Source: Methylobacterium sp. FF17 (GTDB lineage: Bacteria; Pseudomonadota; Alphaproteobacteria; Rhizobiales; Beijerinckiaceae). From it: DNA of 64,000 nt. Location: assembly GCF_025813715.1 (NCBI RefSeq), contig NZ_CP107532.1:3736001-3800000 (forward strand). Reading direction: 5' to 3'. Both the position numbers and the translations under genes were made by a program. The notes under the pieces were generated by a model that was not told the DNA's origin, did no database searches, and saw only the letters and a program-made list of their open reading frames with translations. This document shows, piece after piece, positions 20,362-29,686 of the stretch. The stretch's first letter is position 1; every line of letters begins with the position of its first letter.

Positions 20362-21276
20362 TCAACGCACCAGACCGGACCCGGTCGCAGCCCCGCTCCC
20401 GGGCTCGACCTCGTCGACCTCGACACTCACGATCATGCCGAGATCATCGGCGGGAAACCCGAAGAACGACCCGTGCAACGGCACCGCCTGGCGCGGGTCG
20501 CGCGCCACCGCCACGCGGATCAGGTCGCGGTTCCCGACGATCCCGTTCGTGGGGTCGAACTCGATCCACCCGGCGCCCGGCAGGTAGACCTGCACCCAAG
20601 CATGAGTCGAGCCACCGCCCACGTGGCGGTTACGGTCCCCCCTGGGGTTGTAGAGGTAGCCGGAGACGAAGCGTGCCGCCATGCCGAGGGCGCGCACGGC
20701 CTCGATCATCAACACCGCGAAGTCGCGGCAGCTGCCGCGCTTGAGCCGGAGGGTGGTGAGGGGGTCCTGGACGCCTTTCTCCGAACGGGCGAGATAGGCG
20801 AAGTTGCGGCGGACGCTGCGAGTCATCTCGGCCAGCAGGTCCTGCGTGCCGATGGGGCCTTGCGCCGGAACGAAGCTGCGGGCCCAGGCATCAACCTCGT
20901 TGCGCGGGTCGGAGTACTGGCGCTCCATCGACCGGCTGAGGTCGGGGATGTCCTCGGCGCTGTAGCCGAAGGGATAGAAGGCGGCGTGCGAGGAGATCGG
21001 GAAGACCGGCGCCGATTCCGGCGTATGGTCGAGGGTGATCGCGCATTCGAAACGAAGCTGGGCCGCCCGGCCGCTGAAGGAAGCCACCGCGACGCAATTC
21101 CCGAACACGTCGTGCAGCCAGCGCAGGCCGCTCGGCTCCGGGGTGATCTTCAGGCTCGCCGAGATGAGGCGCTGATCGTAGCTGTCGCGCGGGCGGAAGA
21201 GGATGCGGTGCTCGCCGAACGCCACCGGCTGGCGGTAGCGGTAGGTGGTGACGTGGCGGACGGAGAGGATCGGCAC
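20362..21276 (-). CDS. transglutaminase family protein
   Basis: 304-residue protein with an N-terminal bacterial transglutaminase-like domain (ILSVRHVTTYRYRQPVAFGE) and a C-terminal papain-like core. All three catalytic motifs are present: Cys in RGSCRDFAVLMIEAVRALGM, His in THAWVQVYLPG and Asp in WIEFDPTNG. The GTG at 21276 is chosen because GGAG lies nine bases upstream and the conserved N-terminus follows at once; the frame stays open further upstream but overlaps the receiver gene. The family is thought to act as a protease, amidase or cross-linking enzyme in the cytoplasm. The circularly permuted ATP-grasp and alpha-E genes that often accompany it are absent here. Confidence 0.88.
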   Translation of the reverse strand: MPILSVRHVTTYRYRQPVAFGEHRILFRPRDSYDQRLISASLKITPEPSGLRWLHDVFGNCVAVASFSGRAAQLRFECAITLDHTPESAPVFPISSHAAFYPFGYSAEDIPDLSRSMERQYSDPRNEVDAWARSFVPAQGPIGTQDLLAEMTRSVRRNFAYLARSEKGVQDPLTTLRLKRGSCRDFAVLMIEAVRALGMAARFVSGYLYNPRGDRNRHVGGGSTHAWVQVYLPGAGWIEFDPTNGIVGNRDLIRVAVARDPRQAVPLHGSFFGFPADDLGMIVSVEVDEVEPGSGAATGSGLVR

Positions 21277-21404
21277 GGGAAGCGGCTCCACCGCGCCGAA
21301 GGACACGGGTGTATCGGCACGGACGCTGGGATCCGGGTAAGCAAGAGGTGCGCCGCCCGGAGCGGCCAGAGGGGTGACCGAGGCAGGGGCGACGCGGCTG
21401 TCCG

Positions 21405-21983
21405 TCAGCGAACGATCGGTTGTCGTTCGGTGGTGGCGCGCTCGGCCTCGACCAGGAGGTCGAAGGGACGCCAGGGTTTCGGAATGAAGACCGCTTGCGG
21501 CGGAAGGGCGCCCGGCCGGTCCGCGCGGTGGCCGGATGTCACGACCATCCGGGCGGTGGGCCAGAGCAGCGCGATGGCCGAGGCGAGCTGCAGGCCATCC
21601 ATCGGTCCCGCGAGGCGGACATCGGCGAAGACCAGGGCAACGCGTCCGCCCCGCTCGCGCATAATGGCGAGCGCCGCCTCGGCGCTGTCGCAGCCGATCA
21701 CCTCGAGATCGGTGTCGCCGAGCAGGGCTTCGGCGAGATGGCGGGTCGCCTCGTCGTCCTCGACCACGAGGGCGATGCGCCCCGACTTCGGCTGGGCCGC
21801 GGCTTCGGGCTGAACCTGGCGCACCAGGCCGGCGAGATGCTCGGGAACGCCCTCGGCGATGAGGTCGTCGTAGAAGGCCGCGAGCGCCTGCCCGATCCGG
21901 TTGAGGGACAGGCCGGGTGTCAGCGTGTCCACCGGAGGCGCGGACAGGGAGTGGGTCGGCGCAGGGCCCTTCGAGTCCGTCAA
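21405..21983 (-). CDS. orphan response regulator receiver protein
   Basis: 192-residue protein with a single receiver domain. Residues about 70-190 contain ALVVEDDEATRHLAEALL with the acidic pair, VFADVRLAGPMDGLQLA with the phosphorylated Asp, VVTSGH and the conserved Lys in VFIPKPW. The N-terminal about 65 residues (LNRIGQALAAFYDDLIAEGV) resemble a short helical anti-sigma or dimerisation segment. No output domain is present. The TTG at 21983 has GGAGG six bases upstream; a GTG at 21932 is the alternative. It lies 128 bp upstream of the transglutaminase gene on the same strand and may be its operon mate. The partner kinase is not evident. Confidence 0.8.
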   Translation of the reverse strand: MTDSKGPAPTHSLSAPPVDTLTPGLSLNRIGQALAAFYDDLIAEGVPEHLAGLVRQVQPEAAAQPKSGRIALVVEDDEATRHLAEALLGDTDLEVIGCDSAEAALAIMRERGGRVALVFADVRLAGPMDGLQLASAIALLWPTARMVVTSGHRADRPGALPPQAVFIPKPWRPFDLLVEAERATTERQPIVR

Positions 21984-22219
21984 GCGAAGCCTCCGACATC
22001 TGTGCCACGGAACGCAGCCACGAAACGCGGCCGCCACGTGCCACGCGGACTGTAAAGTCGGGACGTGACAGTCAGTTGCCGGGAATCATCCCGTCGGGCG
22101 ACAGTCGGCGACCATTTTCGATCGCGTTGCGACGGGGCGCCGTGTCAGGTCCTCGGCTCGGCGCGCTCTCGGAGGCCGGACCGGCATCCACGTCGGCAGG
22201 GGCGCCGAGGCGCACCGCG

Positions 22220-23386
22220 TCAGTCCACGGTCGTGTCGGCATAGGCCATCACGCCGGCCACCGAGCGGACATCGCGGTAGCGCGCTCCGCGCGTGCTCAT
22301 CATGGTCTCGAACTTCTCGTGGACTTCCGCGACCGAGAGGCTCGCGGCCTTGCGGCGCCCGCGCTGGGCGGCAAAGAAGATCGACCGGTTGGCCCGCGCC
22401 GGGCCCGGCAGCATCTGGGCGGCGGCGGCCTTCGGCTTGTCGACCACGGTGGCGAGGAAATCCTCGGCATCGTCCGGGCCGAGGAAGTGCGCGAGGTAGA
22501 CCTCGCCGAGGGTGAGTTCGCGGCCGATGCGCAGGGCGATGCGGGCGGCGTCGCGCTTGAGCATCTCGCCCGCCATCAGGGCCGAGAGGTAGGGGTCGCG
22601 GCGCATCTCGAGGATGCGGGTGCGCTCGGCGGCATCGCTCACCGCCGGGCGGCCGTTGTCGCCCGACACGATCAGAGCCGCGTCGGTGGCGAGGCCGTAT
22701 TTCGGTCCGAAATCCCGGACCACCCCGAGCCAGGTCCGCTCGATGAACTGGAACAGCCCGGTGGCCGACGAGGTCTGTGCCTGGACCTCGGTCTTGAAGC
22801 TCGATTCCTTGTCGGCCACCGCCATCAGCAGCACCGGGTCGGTCTGGACCGCCTGGGCCGCCCGGATGATCTTCTGCACCAGGTGGCGCCGGATCTTCAT
22901 GGGGCCGAATTCGAGGACGTCGTTGGGATCACCGACCGCGCTCTCGTTCAGCAGATAATCGTACGAGACGCGGTCGACCGCGTGGGAGCCGATCTCGGTA
23001 TCGAGGTCGTGCACCGCCGCGAAGGCGGAGGAGGCGGTGATCACCGAGCGCGCGGTGGGCGCCGACACGCTGGCCTGGAGGATGACCGGGACCGGCTGGA
23101 CGCGCGGCTTCGGCATCGACACCTCGGTCATCGCCTGGGCGGATTGCACCACGCCCGCCTCCGGCCCGATCCCGTAGGAGAGGACGGCGCCGAGCCCGCC
23201 GGCCAGCAGGAGCATGGAGAGGACCGAGCGCGTCAGGGCCGGGCGGCTGCCGTGCTGGCGGCCGACGCGCCCCCCGAGCGTCAGGGCGTCCGACGGCGCC
23301 GATCCGGCATGCGGCGCGAGCAGACCCTTGGTCGCGGGCGCTTTGGCGAAGGCAGTCCGTGACGATCCGACATTCCGAACCTGCAT
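22220..23386 (-). CDS. SLT-domain lytic transglycosylase
   Basis: 388-residue protein with one N-terminal membrane anchor (SVLSMLLLAGGLGAVLSYGI, residues about 54-73) and a soluble lytic transglycosylase domain in the second half. The catalytic Glu lies in ADKESSFKTEVQAQ (near residue 193), followed by SSATGLFQFIERTWLGVVRD, matching the ES-S-GLxQ pattern of family 1 transglycosylases. The region after that (GEVYLAHFLGPDDAEDFL) supports the assignment. It would cleave peptidoglycan glycan strands on the periplasmic side. It is well separated from the upstream tRNA-His gene (210 bp) and is followed by the orphan receiver gene. Confidence 0.86.
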   Translation of the reverse strand: MQVRNVGSSRTAFAKAPATKGLLAPHAGSAPSDALTLGGRVGRQHGSRPALTRSVLSMLLLAGGLGAVLSYGIGPEAGVVQSAQAMTEVSMPKPRVQPVPVILQASVSAPTARSVITASSAFAAVHDLDTEIGSHAVDRVSYDYLLNESAVGDPNDVLEFGPMKIRRHLVQKIIRAAQAVQTDPVLLMAVADKESSFKTEVQAQTSSATGLFQFIERTWLGVVRDFGPKYGLATDAALIVSGDNGRPAVSDAAERTRILEMRRDPYLSALMAGEMLKRDAARIALRIGRELTLGEVYLAHFLGPDDAEDFLATVVDKPKAAAAQMLPGPARANRSIFFAAQRGRRKAASLSVAEVHEKFETMMSTRGARYRDVRSVAGVMAYADTTVD

Positions 23387-23596
23387 CTGCGCGTTCCAAC
23401 CTCGTGCCCTGGTGACGGGTTGAGATTAGCTTGACAGATGTGGCGACAACACGGCCCGATTTGGGGCAATCCCGTGGCAAGTTTGACACGGTGTCGAGAG
23501 CGTTTTGGCACATGCCGGAACGCATCCCGCCAATGCCAACGGCGGCCATGCTCAAGGCATGACCGCCGCCGGTTCATCGATCACGATGGAAAGGAA

Positions 23597-23673
23597 TGGT
23601 ACCACTGCCCCGGCTCGAACGGGGGACCTCTTGATCCACAATCAAGCGCTCTAACCAACTGAGCTACAGCGGC
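23597..23673 (-). tRNA. tRNA-His (GUG)
   Basis: 77-nt tRNA on the minus strand. The cloverleaf is clear: acceptor GCCGCTG pairing with CAGTGGT, D arm GCTC-AGTTGGTTA-GAGC, anticodon stem CTTGA/TCAAG with loop TTGTGGA (anticodon GTG), T arm CCCCG-TTCGAGC-CGGGG, and an encoded CCA. The base before G1 is T, so no G-1 is encoded, and the discriminator is A73 with a G1-T72 pair. This non-canonical acceptor end is the known alphaproteobacterial form of tRNA-His. The gene stands alone between the transglycosylase and ClC genes. Confidence 0.97.
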
Positions 23674-23831
23674 ACTGCGGGCGATCTATCCCGAGCCGCG
23701 CCGCATTTCAAGCCGCCTTCGCAGGTTCGTCTGCGAAAGTGTGGATCGGATCCGTCCGGCGATCGCCGGTCGACGCGGGCGCGCCACCCGGTCTAAGCAG
23801 GCCGACCGCCGGGCCACCGATACCCCACACC

Positions 23832-25661
23832 ATGTCCTCCCGACCCCCGCTCACCGAAGTGATCCTGGTCCAGGCGCCGGCGCGCCTGCGCGCCCTGGTG
23901 CGCGGCAGCGAGATCGGCCTCGTGCTGCTGGCGGCCCTGGTGGGCTGTGGGGGCGGGGTCGCGGTGGCGGCCCTGATCCATCTCACGCAGGCGATGCGCG
24001 AGGCGCTCTATGGCCTGTCGCCGGGCATGCGCCTCAGTGCCGCCACCGGCCTGTCGCCCGCCGCGGTCCTGCTCGCGCCGGCCTTCGGCGGCGTCCTCCT
24101 GGCCTGCCTGGCACTGCTTCTGCGCTGGCGCCGCCGGCCCCGCCGCGCGATCATCGACCCGATCGAGGCGAACGCCCTGCATGGCGGGCGGATGTCGGTC
24201 CGGGATTCCAGCCTCCTCACCCTCCAGAACGTGATCTCGAACGGCAGCGGCGTCTCGGTGGGGATGGAGGCCGCCTACACCCAGTTCTGTGCCGGGCTCG
24301 CCTCGCGCCTCGGGCTGTCCTTCGAACTGCGCCGCGCCGACCAGCGCACGCTCGTCGGCTGCGGGGCGGCCGCCGCCATCGCGGCCGCCTTCGGCGCCCC
24401 GCTGACGGGCGCGTTCTATGCCTTCGAGCTCATCATCGGCACCTATTCCATCGCGACCCTGACGCCCGTCGCGGTGGCGGCCCTGTGCGGCAGCGTCGTG
24501 GCCCGGGCGCTGGTGGGACAGACCGCGCTCGTCACCCTCGACCGGGCCGATGCCGTCACCACCACCGTGCTCACCACGGCCGACACCGTGCCCGGCCTCG
24601 TCCTCGGCCTGATCTGCGCCGGGCTCGGCATCCTCATCATGCGGGGAGTCACCCTGGTGGAGGCCGGGTTCCGCGCGAGCCGCCTGCCGGCCCTGCTGGC
24701 TCCGACCGTGGGCGGGCTCTGCGTCGGCGCCCTGGCGCTGGCCGTCTCGCCCCAGGTGCTGTCGGGTGGCCACGGCGCGCTGCACCTGCACCTGGAGGCG
24801 CACGGCACCGGCCTCGCCCTTCCGGCCCTGATCCTGCTGTTCGTGGCCAAGGCCACCGCCTCGGCGATCTCGATCGGATCGGGGTTTCGCGGCGGCCTGT
24901 TCTTCGCCTCGCTGTTCCTCGGGGCGATCGCGGGCGAGATCTTCGCGGCCGGGATGCCCCTGGTCCTGCCCGGCATGGTGGCGTTCGGGTTGACGCCGCT
25001 CGCCTATGCGGTGATCGGGATGAGCGCGCTCGCCGTGGCGGTGATCGGCGGGCCGCTGACGATGACGTTCCTCGCCCTCGAACTCACCGGCAGCTTCCCC
25101 ATCACGGGCCTGGTGCTGGTGGCGGTGATCGCCTCGTCGCTGACCGTCCGCAAGACCTTCGGGTATTCCTTCGCCACCTGGCGCTTCCACCTGCGCGGCG
25201 AGAGCATCCGCAGCGCGCACGATGTCGGCTGGATCCGCTCCCTGACGGTCGGCCGGCTGATGCGCCGCGAGGTGCCGACCGCCGCGCTCGACCAGACCCT
25301 TTCGGCCTTCCTGCGCAAGCACCCCCTCGGCTCGCCCTCGCGGGTGGTGATGGTGGACGAGGCGGGCCGATACGCCGGCATCGTCCTGGTGCCCGAGGCG
25401 CATGCGGCCCTGCGGGAGGCGGAGGAGGGGGAGCCCGGCCTCGGCGAACTCCTGCGCCACCCGCAGGACGTGCTCACCGCCGACATGAACGCCAAGGTCG
25501 CCACCGCCATCTTCGACCGCACCGAGAGCGAGGCCCTCGCGGTGGTCGACGACCTCCAGAGCCGCCGGGTGATCGGCCTCCTCACCGAAAGCCACACGCT
25601 GAAGCGCTACAGCGAGGAACTGGACCGCCAGCGCCGGGCGGTGCTGGGCGAGGCGGGCTGA
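23832..25661 (+). CDS. ClC-family chloride channel/transporter with CBS domains
   Basis: 609-residue ClC-type anion transport protein with about ten membrane segments (residues 25-460) and a cytoplasmic C-terminal CBS pair (about 480-600: VGRLMRREVPTAALDQTLSA and ALAVVDDLQSRRVIGLLTES). Selectivity-filter motifs are variant: SNGSGVSVGMEAAY in place of GSGIP and GREGP, with the gating Glu kept, and GFRGGLFFASLF for the third motif. At the internal Glu used for protons in E. coli ClC it has Leu (FGAPLTGAFYAFELII). The ATG at 23832 is chosen since an upstream frame start adds 31 Pro/Arg-rich residues. It is monocistronic, with a terminator 28 bp downstream. Confidence 0.9.
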   Translation: MSSRPPLTEVILVQAPARLRALVRGSEIGLVLLAALVGCGGGVAVAALIHLTQAMREALYGLSPGMRLSAATGLSPAAVLLAPAFGGVLLACLALLLRWRRRPRRAIIDPIEANALHGGRMSVRDSSLLTLQNVISNGSGVSVGMEAAYTQFCAGLASRLGLSFELRRADQRTLVGCGAAAAIAAAFGAPLTGAFYAFELIIGTYSIATLTPVAVAALCGSVVARALVGQTALVTLDRADAVTTTVLTTADTVPGLVLGLICAGLGILIMRGVTLVEAGFRASRLPALLAPTVGGLCVGALALAVSPQVLSGGHGALHLHLEAHGTGLALPALILLFVAKATASAISIGSGFRGGLFFASLFLGAIAGEIFAAGMPLVLPGMVAFGLTPLAYAVIGMSALAVAVIGGPLTMTFLALELTGSFPITGLVLVAVIASSLTVRKTFGYSFATWRFHLRGESIRSAHDVGWIRSLTVGRLMRREVPTAALDQTLSAFLRKHPLGSPSRVVMVDEAGRYAGIVLVPEAHAALREAEEGEPGLGELLRHPQDVLTADMNAKVATAIFDRTESEALAVVDDLQSRRVIGLLTESHTLKRYSEELDRQRRAVLGEAG

Positions 25662-25689
25662 CGCGCGACACCGGACGGGACAGAAAGAC

Positions 25690-25719
25690 GCCCGCGGCGA
25701 TCGCTCGCCGCGGGCTTTT
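25690..25719 (+). terminator. Rho-independent terminator after the ClC gene
   Basis: GCCCGCGGCGA (25690-25700), loop TCGC, TCGCCGCGGGC (25705-25715), then TTTT. Perfect 11-bp stem. It lies between convergent genes and probably stops ClC transcription. Confidence 0.88.
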
Positions 25720-25745
25720 CTCGCTCAGAGCCGTGTCGACGGCCG

Positions 25746-27104
25746 TCAGGCGGCCGAGAGCCGGGTCTTGCGCATCAGGGCCTCCTCGACGGTGCCGTCG
25801 CCGTCGAGATAGCCGTGGCGCTTGGGGTTCGGCATGATCAGCGAGCCGATGAAGGCGATGCCGAGCATGACCGTGACGTACCAGAAGAAGCTGCTCTCCG
25901 AGCCGAGCTGCTTCAGGTAGAGGGCGACCATCTCGGCCGTTCCGCCGAACAACGAGTTGGCGATGGCGTAGGAGAGGCCGACGCCGAGCGCCCGCACCTG
26001 CGTCGGGAACAGCTCCGCCTTCACGATACCGCTGATGCCCGTGTAGAAGCTGATCACGATCAGGCCGACCATGATCAGCGCGAAGGACAGGACCGCGTTC
26101 TGGGTGCTGCCGATGGCGGTCATCAGGGGCACCACCATCAGGGTGCCGAGACCGCTATAGAGCAGCATGTTGGCCTTGCGGCCGATCCGGTCCGACAGCC
26201 AGCCGAAGAAGGGCTGGATGATCATGTAGACGAACAGCGCGGCGGTGGAGATCTGCGAGGCGGTGACCTTGTCGATATGCGCCGTGTTGAAGAGGTACTT
26301 CGGCATGTAGGTGGTGAAGGTGTAGAAGCTCAAGGAGCCGCCTGCCGTGTAGGCCAGCACCACGCAGAAGGCGCGCCAGTGCTTGAACAGGGCCGAGAAG
26401 GTCCCGGATTCCTTCGAGGCCATGTCTTCCTTCGTCGCGGTCTCCTGCAGCGACGAGCGCAGATACAGCGCGACCACCGCCGCGATGGCGCCGATCACGA
26501 ACGGGATGCGCCAGCCCCAGGCGGTGAGCTGCTGGGCGGTGAGGAAGCTCTGCAGGACGATGAGCACCAGCGAGGCGAGGAGCTGGCCGCCGATCAGCGT
26601 CACGTACTGGAACGAGGCGAAGAAGCCACGCCGACCCTTCACGGCGATCTCGCTCATGTAGGTGGCGCTGGTGCCGTACTCGCCGCCCACCGAGAGCCCC
26701 TGGATCATGCGGGCCAGCAGCAGGAGGGCGGGCGCGAGATGCCCCGCCGTGGCGTAGGTCGGCAGGATCGCGATCATCAGCGAGCCGGCGCACATCATCA
26801 GCACCGAGATCAGCATCGAGGTCTTGCGGCCGAGCCGGTCGGCGATGCGGCCGAACAGCCACCCGCCGATGGGACGCATGAAGAACCCCACCGCGAAGAC
26901 CGCGGCGGATTTCAGAAGCTGGCTGGTGTCATCGCCCTCGGGGAAGAAGACCGGCGCGAAGTAGAGCGCGAAGAAGGCGTAGCAGTAGAAGTCGAACCAC
27001 TCCACGAGGTTGCCCGACGAGGAGGCGACGATGGCCTTGATCCGGCGTCGGTTGTCGGCGGCGTCGTCCGCCGTGTGCGCTTGAAGTCCGGCGCCACCTG
27101 TCAT
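25746..27104 (-). CDS. MFS transporter, MHS family, KgtP-like
   Basis: 452-residue 12-TM carrier of the metabolite:H+ symporter family, closest in pattern to alpha-ketoglutarate permease KgtP. Landmarks: [20 protein letters not shown] (TM1), [20 protein letters not shown] (TM2 and loop 2-3), [20 protein letters not shown] (TM4-5), [13 protein letters not shown] and the C-terminal [20 protein letters not shown]. The ATG at 27104 is used because the family N-terminus follows; a GTG at 27131 would add nine residues. No neighbouring metabolic gene indicates the substrate, so dicarboxylate uptake is inferred from the family. It lacks the large insert seen in the other MHS carrier of this window (7974-9731). 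Confidence 0.88.
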   Translation of the reverse strand: MTGGAGLQAHTADDAADNRRRIKAIVASSSGNLVEWFDFYCYAFFALYFAPVFFPEGDDTSQLLKSAAVFAVGFFMRPIGGWLFGRIADRLGRKTSMLISVLMMCAGSLMIAILPTYATAGHLAPALLLLARMIQGLSVGGEYGTSATYMSEIAVKGRRGFFASFQYVTLIGGQLLASLVLIVLQSFLTAQQLTAWGWRIPFVIGAIAAVVALYLRSSLQETATKEDMASKESGTFSALFKHWRAFCVVLAYTAGGSLSFYTFTTYMPKYLFNTAHIDKVTASQISTAALFVYMIIQPFFGWLSDRIGRKANMLLYSGLGTLMVVPLMTAIGSTQNAVLSFALIMVGLIVISFYTGISGIVKAELFPTQVRALGVGLSYAIANSLFGGTAEMVALYLKQLGSESSFFWYVTVMLGIAFIGSLIMPNPKRHGYLDGDGTVEEALMRKTRLSAA

Positions 27105-27402
27105 CCGTTTCGTCCCTGTTTCCCGGTGCACGCCGTTCCCTGGCCTGCTTTCGCGGGACGTTACCGCTTGAAGCGAATTTCACAAGGGTGATCAGGGCGT
27201 TGCGGATCGCACCCAAGATTTCGATGAAACGTGGCTGTGGAAGAGCCATGGCTGACCTTGATCCTTCGATCTGAATAGGGGGCGCCGGGGTTTTCCGAAG
27301 ATCAGCCGTAGAAAAACGGGAACGGTCTTTCAGCGGTCTCCGTTGCGGGTGGCGACGACGCCCATGCGGCGTCCTGATCCCGATCGAGGCGGAAACGATC
27401 CC

Positions 27403-28254
27403 ATGAACACATTCTTCCGAAGCACGGTGATGGCGGCGGCCCTGGTGCTGGGTGCCACCACGGCCTTCGCGCAGGGCGGACCGGGCGGCGCGGGCGCCGG
27501 CGGGGCAGGGGGCGCGGCCGGCGGTGGTGCGGGCGGTGGTGCGGGTATGAGTGGCGGCGGCGCGGGCGGCGGAGCCGGCGGTGGCGGTGCCGGCATGCGC
27601 GGCGGCGCGGGGGGCGGTGCGGAGACCGGCGGCGGCGCATCGCGCGGCGAGCCCGGCGGCGCGGGCGGACCCGGAGCACGTGGTGCCGAGGGCGGGGCCG
27701 GTCCCCGTGGTGCCGAGGGTGGCGCGGGACGTCAGGACGGACGCCCCGGTCAGGCGGCCGGCGAGCGGGGCGGCCGCGAAGAGGGCGGTGCCACGACGCG
27801 CAGCGGCGGCGCCGATCGCACCGCACCCGATCGCGACGGCAGGGCTGATCGCGACGGCAGGGCCGACCGCGATGGCCAGGGAGATCGTGGCGGCCGGGCG
27901 GACCGGGACGACCGGGGCGATCGCGGCGGACGGATGGATCGCGAGGGCCGGGGCGGGCGCGCGGACCGGGGCGATCGCGGGGCCGTGCGGGGCGCCTACG
28001 GACGCCTCGGCGCGCCGCAGCGCACCGAGTTCCGTCAGAGCGTGTTCCGCCGCGGGATTCCGCGCCTCGCCGCCGGGGCCTTCGCCCTCAGCGTCGGCAC
28101 GGCCATCGCCCGCAGCTACACCCTCTACGATCTGCCGCCGGACATCGTGCGGATCGCGCCCGAATACGAGGATTACCGCTACGTGCTGGTGGACGACGAC
28201 ATCGTCATCGTCGACCCCGATACCTACGAGATCGTCGACGTGATCCGCGGCTGA
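27403..28254 (+). CDS. Gly-rich, RDG-repeat secreted protein with DUF1236-like C-terminus
   Basis: 283-residue secreted protein. A signal peptide (MAAALVLGATTAFAQ) is followed by about 110 residues that are almost only Gly and Ala. A second low-complexity block (about residues 140-200) is made of RDGRAD-type repeats. The folded C-terminal about 80 residues read LYDLPPDIVRIAPEYEDYR and DDDIVIVDPDTYEIVDVI, the pattern of the DUF1236 family common in Rhizobiales. The start follows GAGGCGGAAACG. Such proteins may be surface or matrix proteins, but the function is unknown. The gene is converged on by hrcA, with a hairpin in the 52-bp gap. Confidence 0.82.
   Translation: MNTFFRSTVMAAALVLGATTAFAQGGPGGAGAGGAGGAAGGGAGGGAGMSGGGAGGGAGGGGAGMRGGAGGGAETGGGASRGEPGGAGGPGARGAEGGAGPRGAEGGAGRQDGRPGQAAGERGGREEGGATTRSGGADRTAPDRDGRADRDGRADRDGQGDRGGRADRDDRGDRGGRMDREGRGGRADRGDRGAVRGAYGRLGAPQRTEFRQSVFRRGIPRLAAGAFALSVGTAIARSYTLYDLPPDIVRIAPEYEDYRYVLVDDDIVIVDPDTYEIVDVIRG
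27829..27985 (+). repeat. degenerate GATCGCGACGGCAGGG-type tandem repeats
   Basis: The unit GATCGCGACGGCAGGG and variants recur about ten times and encode alternating Arg/Asp/Gly. The first two units (from 27829 and 27847) are identical, and later ones drift. The repeats lie within the Gly-rich protein gene. Confidence 0.7.
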
Positions 28255-28276
28255 TCCGCAACGGTCGAAGAACGGG

Positions 28277-28298
28277 GGGCGGGGCGAAGGCTCCGCCC
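28277..28298. terminator. stem-loop between convergent genes
   Basis: GGGCGG-G-GC, loop GAAG, GC-T-CCGCCC: nine pairs including one G-T wobble. It lies in the 52-bp gap between the Gly-rich protein gene and hrcA. No T-run follows. Confidence 0.5.
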
Positions 28299-28306
28299 TC
28301 TGGCGT

Positions 28307-29401
28307 TCAGCGCTTGCGGTCGAGGAGGCCGGAGACCACCCGGGCGGTGTAGTCGACCATCGGCACGATGCGGGCGTAGTTCAGCCGGGTCGGCCCGATG
28401 ACGCCGACCACGCCGACGATCTTCTGCGATCCGTCGCGGAAGGGCGCCGCGATCATCGAGGATCCGGAGAGCGAGAACAGCTTGTTCTCCGAACCGATGA
28501 AGATGCGCACGCCCTCGCCGCCCTCGGCGCGGGAGAGCAGTTCGATCACGTCCTTCTGCGTCTCGAGGTCGTCGAAGAGCAGGCGAATGCGCTCCAGGTC
28601 CTCGGCGGCCCGCAGGTCGTCGAGGAGGTTCGACTGCCCGCGCACGATGAGCTGGCGCGCGTCGGACGGGCCGACGCTGACCGCGAGACCCGCATCGACC
28701 AGCCGCTCGGTGATCGCGTCGAGTTCGCGCTTCATGGCCTGCCGCCCCGCCTCGATCTCGGCCCGCAGGGTGCCGAGGGTCCGACCCTGGAGCCGGGCGT
28801 TGAGGTAGTTGGAGGCCTCCTGCAGGGCGCTCGCCGGCAGTCCGGCGGGCAGGTCGAGGATGCGGTTCTCCACCGAGCCGTCATCCGAGACCAGCACGAC
28901 CAGGGCGCGGGTGGGATCGAGGCGCACGAACTCGATGTGCTTCAGGTGGACGTTGGTCTTCGTGGTCAGCACCACCCCGGCCCCGCGCGAGATACCCGAG
29001 AGCAGCATCGAGGCTTCGGCCAGCGCGGAATCGAAGGTGTGGCGGGAGGCGGCCGCCCGCATCTGCGCTTCGATCCGCTCCTGCTCCTCGCGGCCGACAT
29101 CGCCGAGTTCGAGCATCGCGTCCACGAAGAAGCGCAGGCCCTGCTCCGTGGGGAGCCGCCCGGCCGAGGCATGGGGCGCGAAGATGAGGCCGGAATGCTC
29201 CAGATCCGCCATCACGTTGCGGATCGAGGCCGGCGACAGGGTCATCGGCAGGATGCGGGCGAGGTTGCGCGAGCCCACGGGTTCGCCCGTCGTGAGATAG
29301 CTCTCGACGATCTGCCGGAAGATCTCGCGCGAGCGCTCGTTCAACGCGCTGAGCACCTGCATCTGCTGGGAAGGGGCGAAGGGACTTGCGGGCTCGGTCA
29401 C
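28307..29401 (-). CDS. hrcA: heat-inducible transcription repressor
   Basis: 364-residue HrcA, the repressor of groESL/dnaK-type heat-shock genes that binds CIRCE operators and is folded by GroEL. The N-terminal winged helix shows [20 protein letters not shown] and [19 protein letters not shown], then [19 protein letters not shown]. The central GAF-like and C-terminal domains include IFIGSENKL and [20 protein letters not shown]. The start codon is a GTG (29401). No CIRCE inverted repeat was found in its 285-bp upstream region, and the usual neighbour grpE is absent. It is divergent from the His-rich peptide gene and rph. Confidence 0.97.
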   Translation of the reverse strand: MTEPASPFAPSQQMQVLSALNERSREIFRQIVESYLTTGEPVGSRNLARILPMTLSPASIRNVMADLEHSGLIFAPHASAGRLPTEQGLRFFVDAMLELGDVGREEQERIEAQMRAAASRHTFDSALAEASMLLSGISRGAGVVLTTKTNVHLKHIEFVRLDPTRALVVLVSDDGSVENRILDLPAGLPASALQEASNYLNARLQGRTLGTLRAEIEAGRQAMKRELDAITERLVDAGLAVSVGPSDARQLIVRGQSNLLDDLRAAEDLERIRLLFDDLETQKDVIELLSRAEGGEGVRIFIGSENKLFSLSGSSMIAAPFRDGSQKIVGVVGVIGPTRLNYARIVPMVDYTARVVSGLLDRKR

Positions 29402-29686
29402 GGGTCAATCCTGGGCGGTGAATGTGGCCGCCTCGCGCATCCTACACAAGGCCGCGAAGGGACGCGCCCCGGGGACGGCATACGGCGTGCACGTTCTGGT
29501 CCTTGGGGTCATCCTCCGGTGTCCCGCTCAAAAAACCGGCGTGGCGCGCTGAGACGATTCCGGCGACAGCGGCGTTACCCGTGTCCGCCTTGCGTGAAGC
29601 AGGCGGGCCGAGCGTTGCGAATCGCCCCGGCGTGCAGGCGGTTCGAGGCGCGCGGTCCCACGCCGTACACAGGAGTACAGAGCCCC

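Noticed and set aside
29402..29686. CIRCE element upstream of hrcA
   Set aside because: No TTAGCACTC/GAGTGCTAA pair on either strand.
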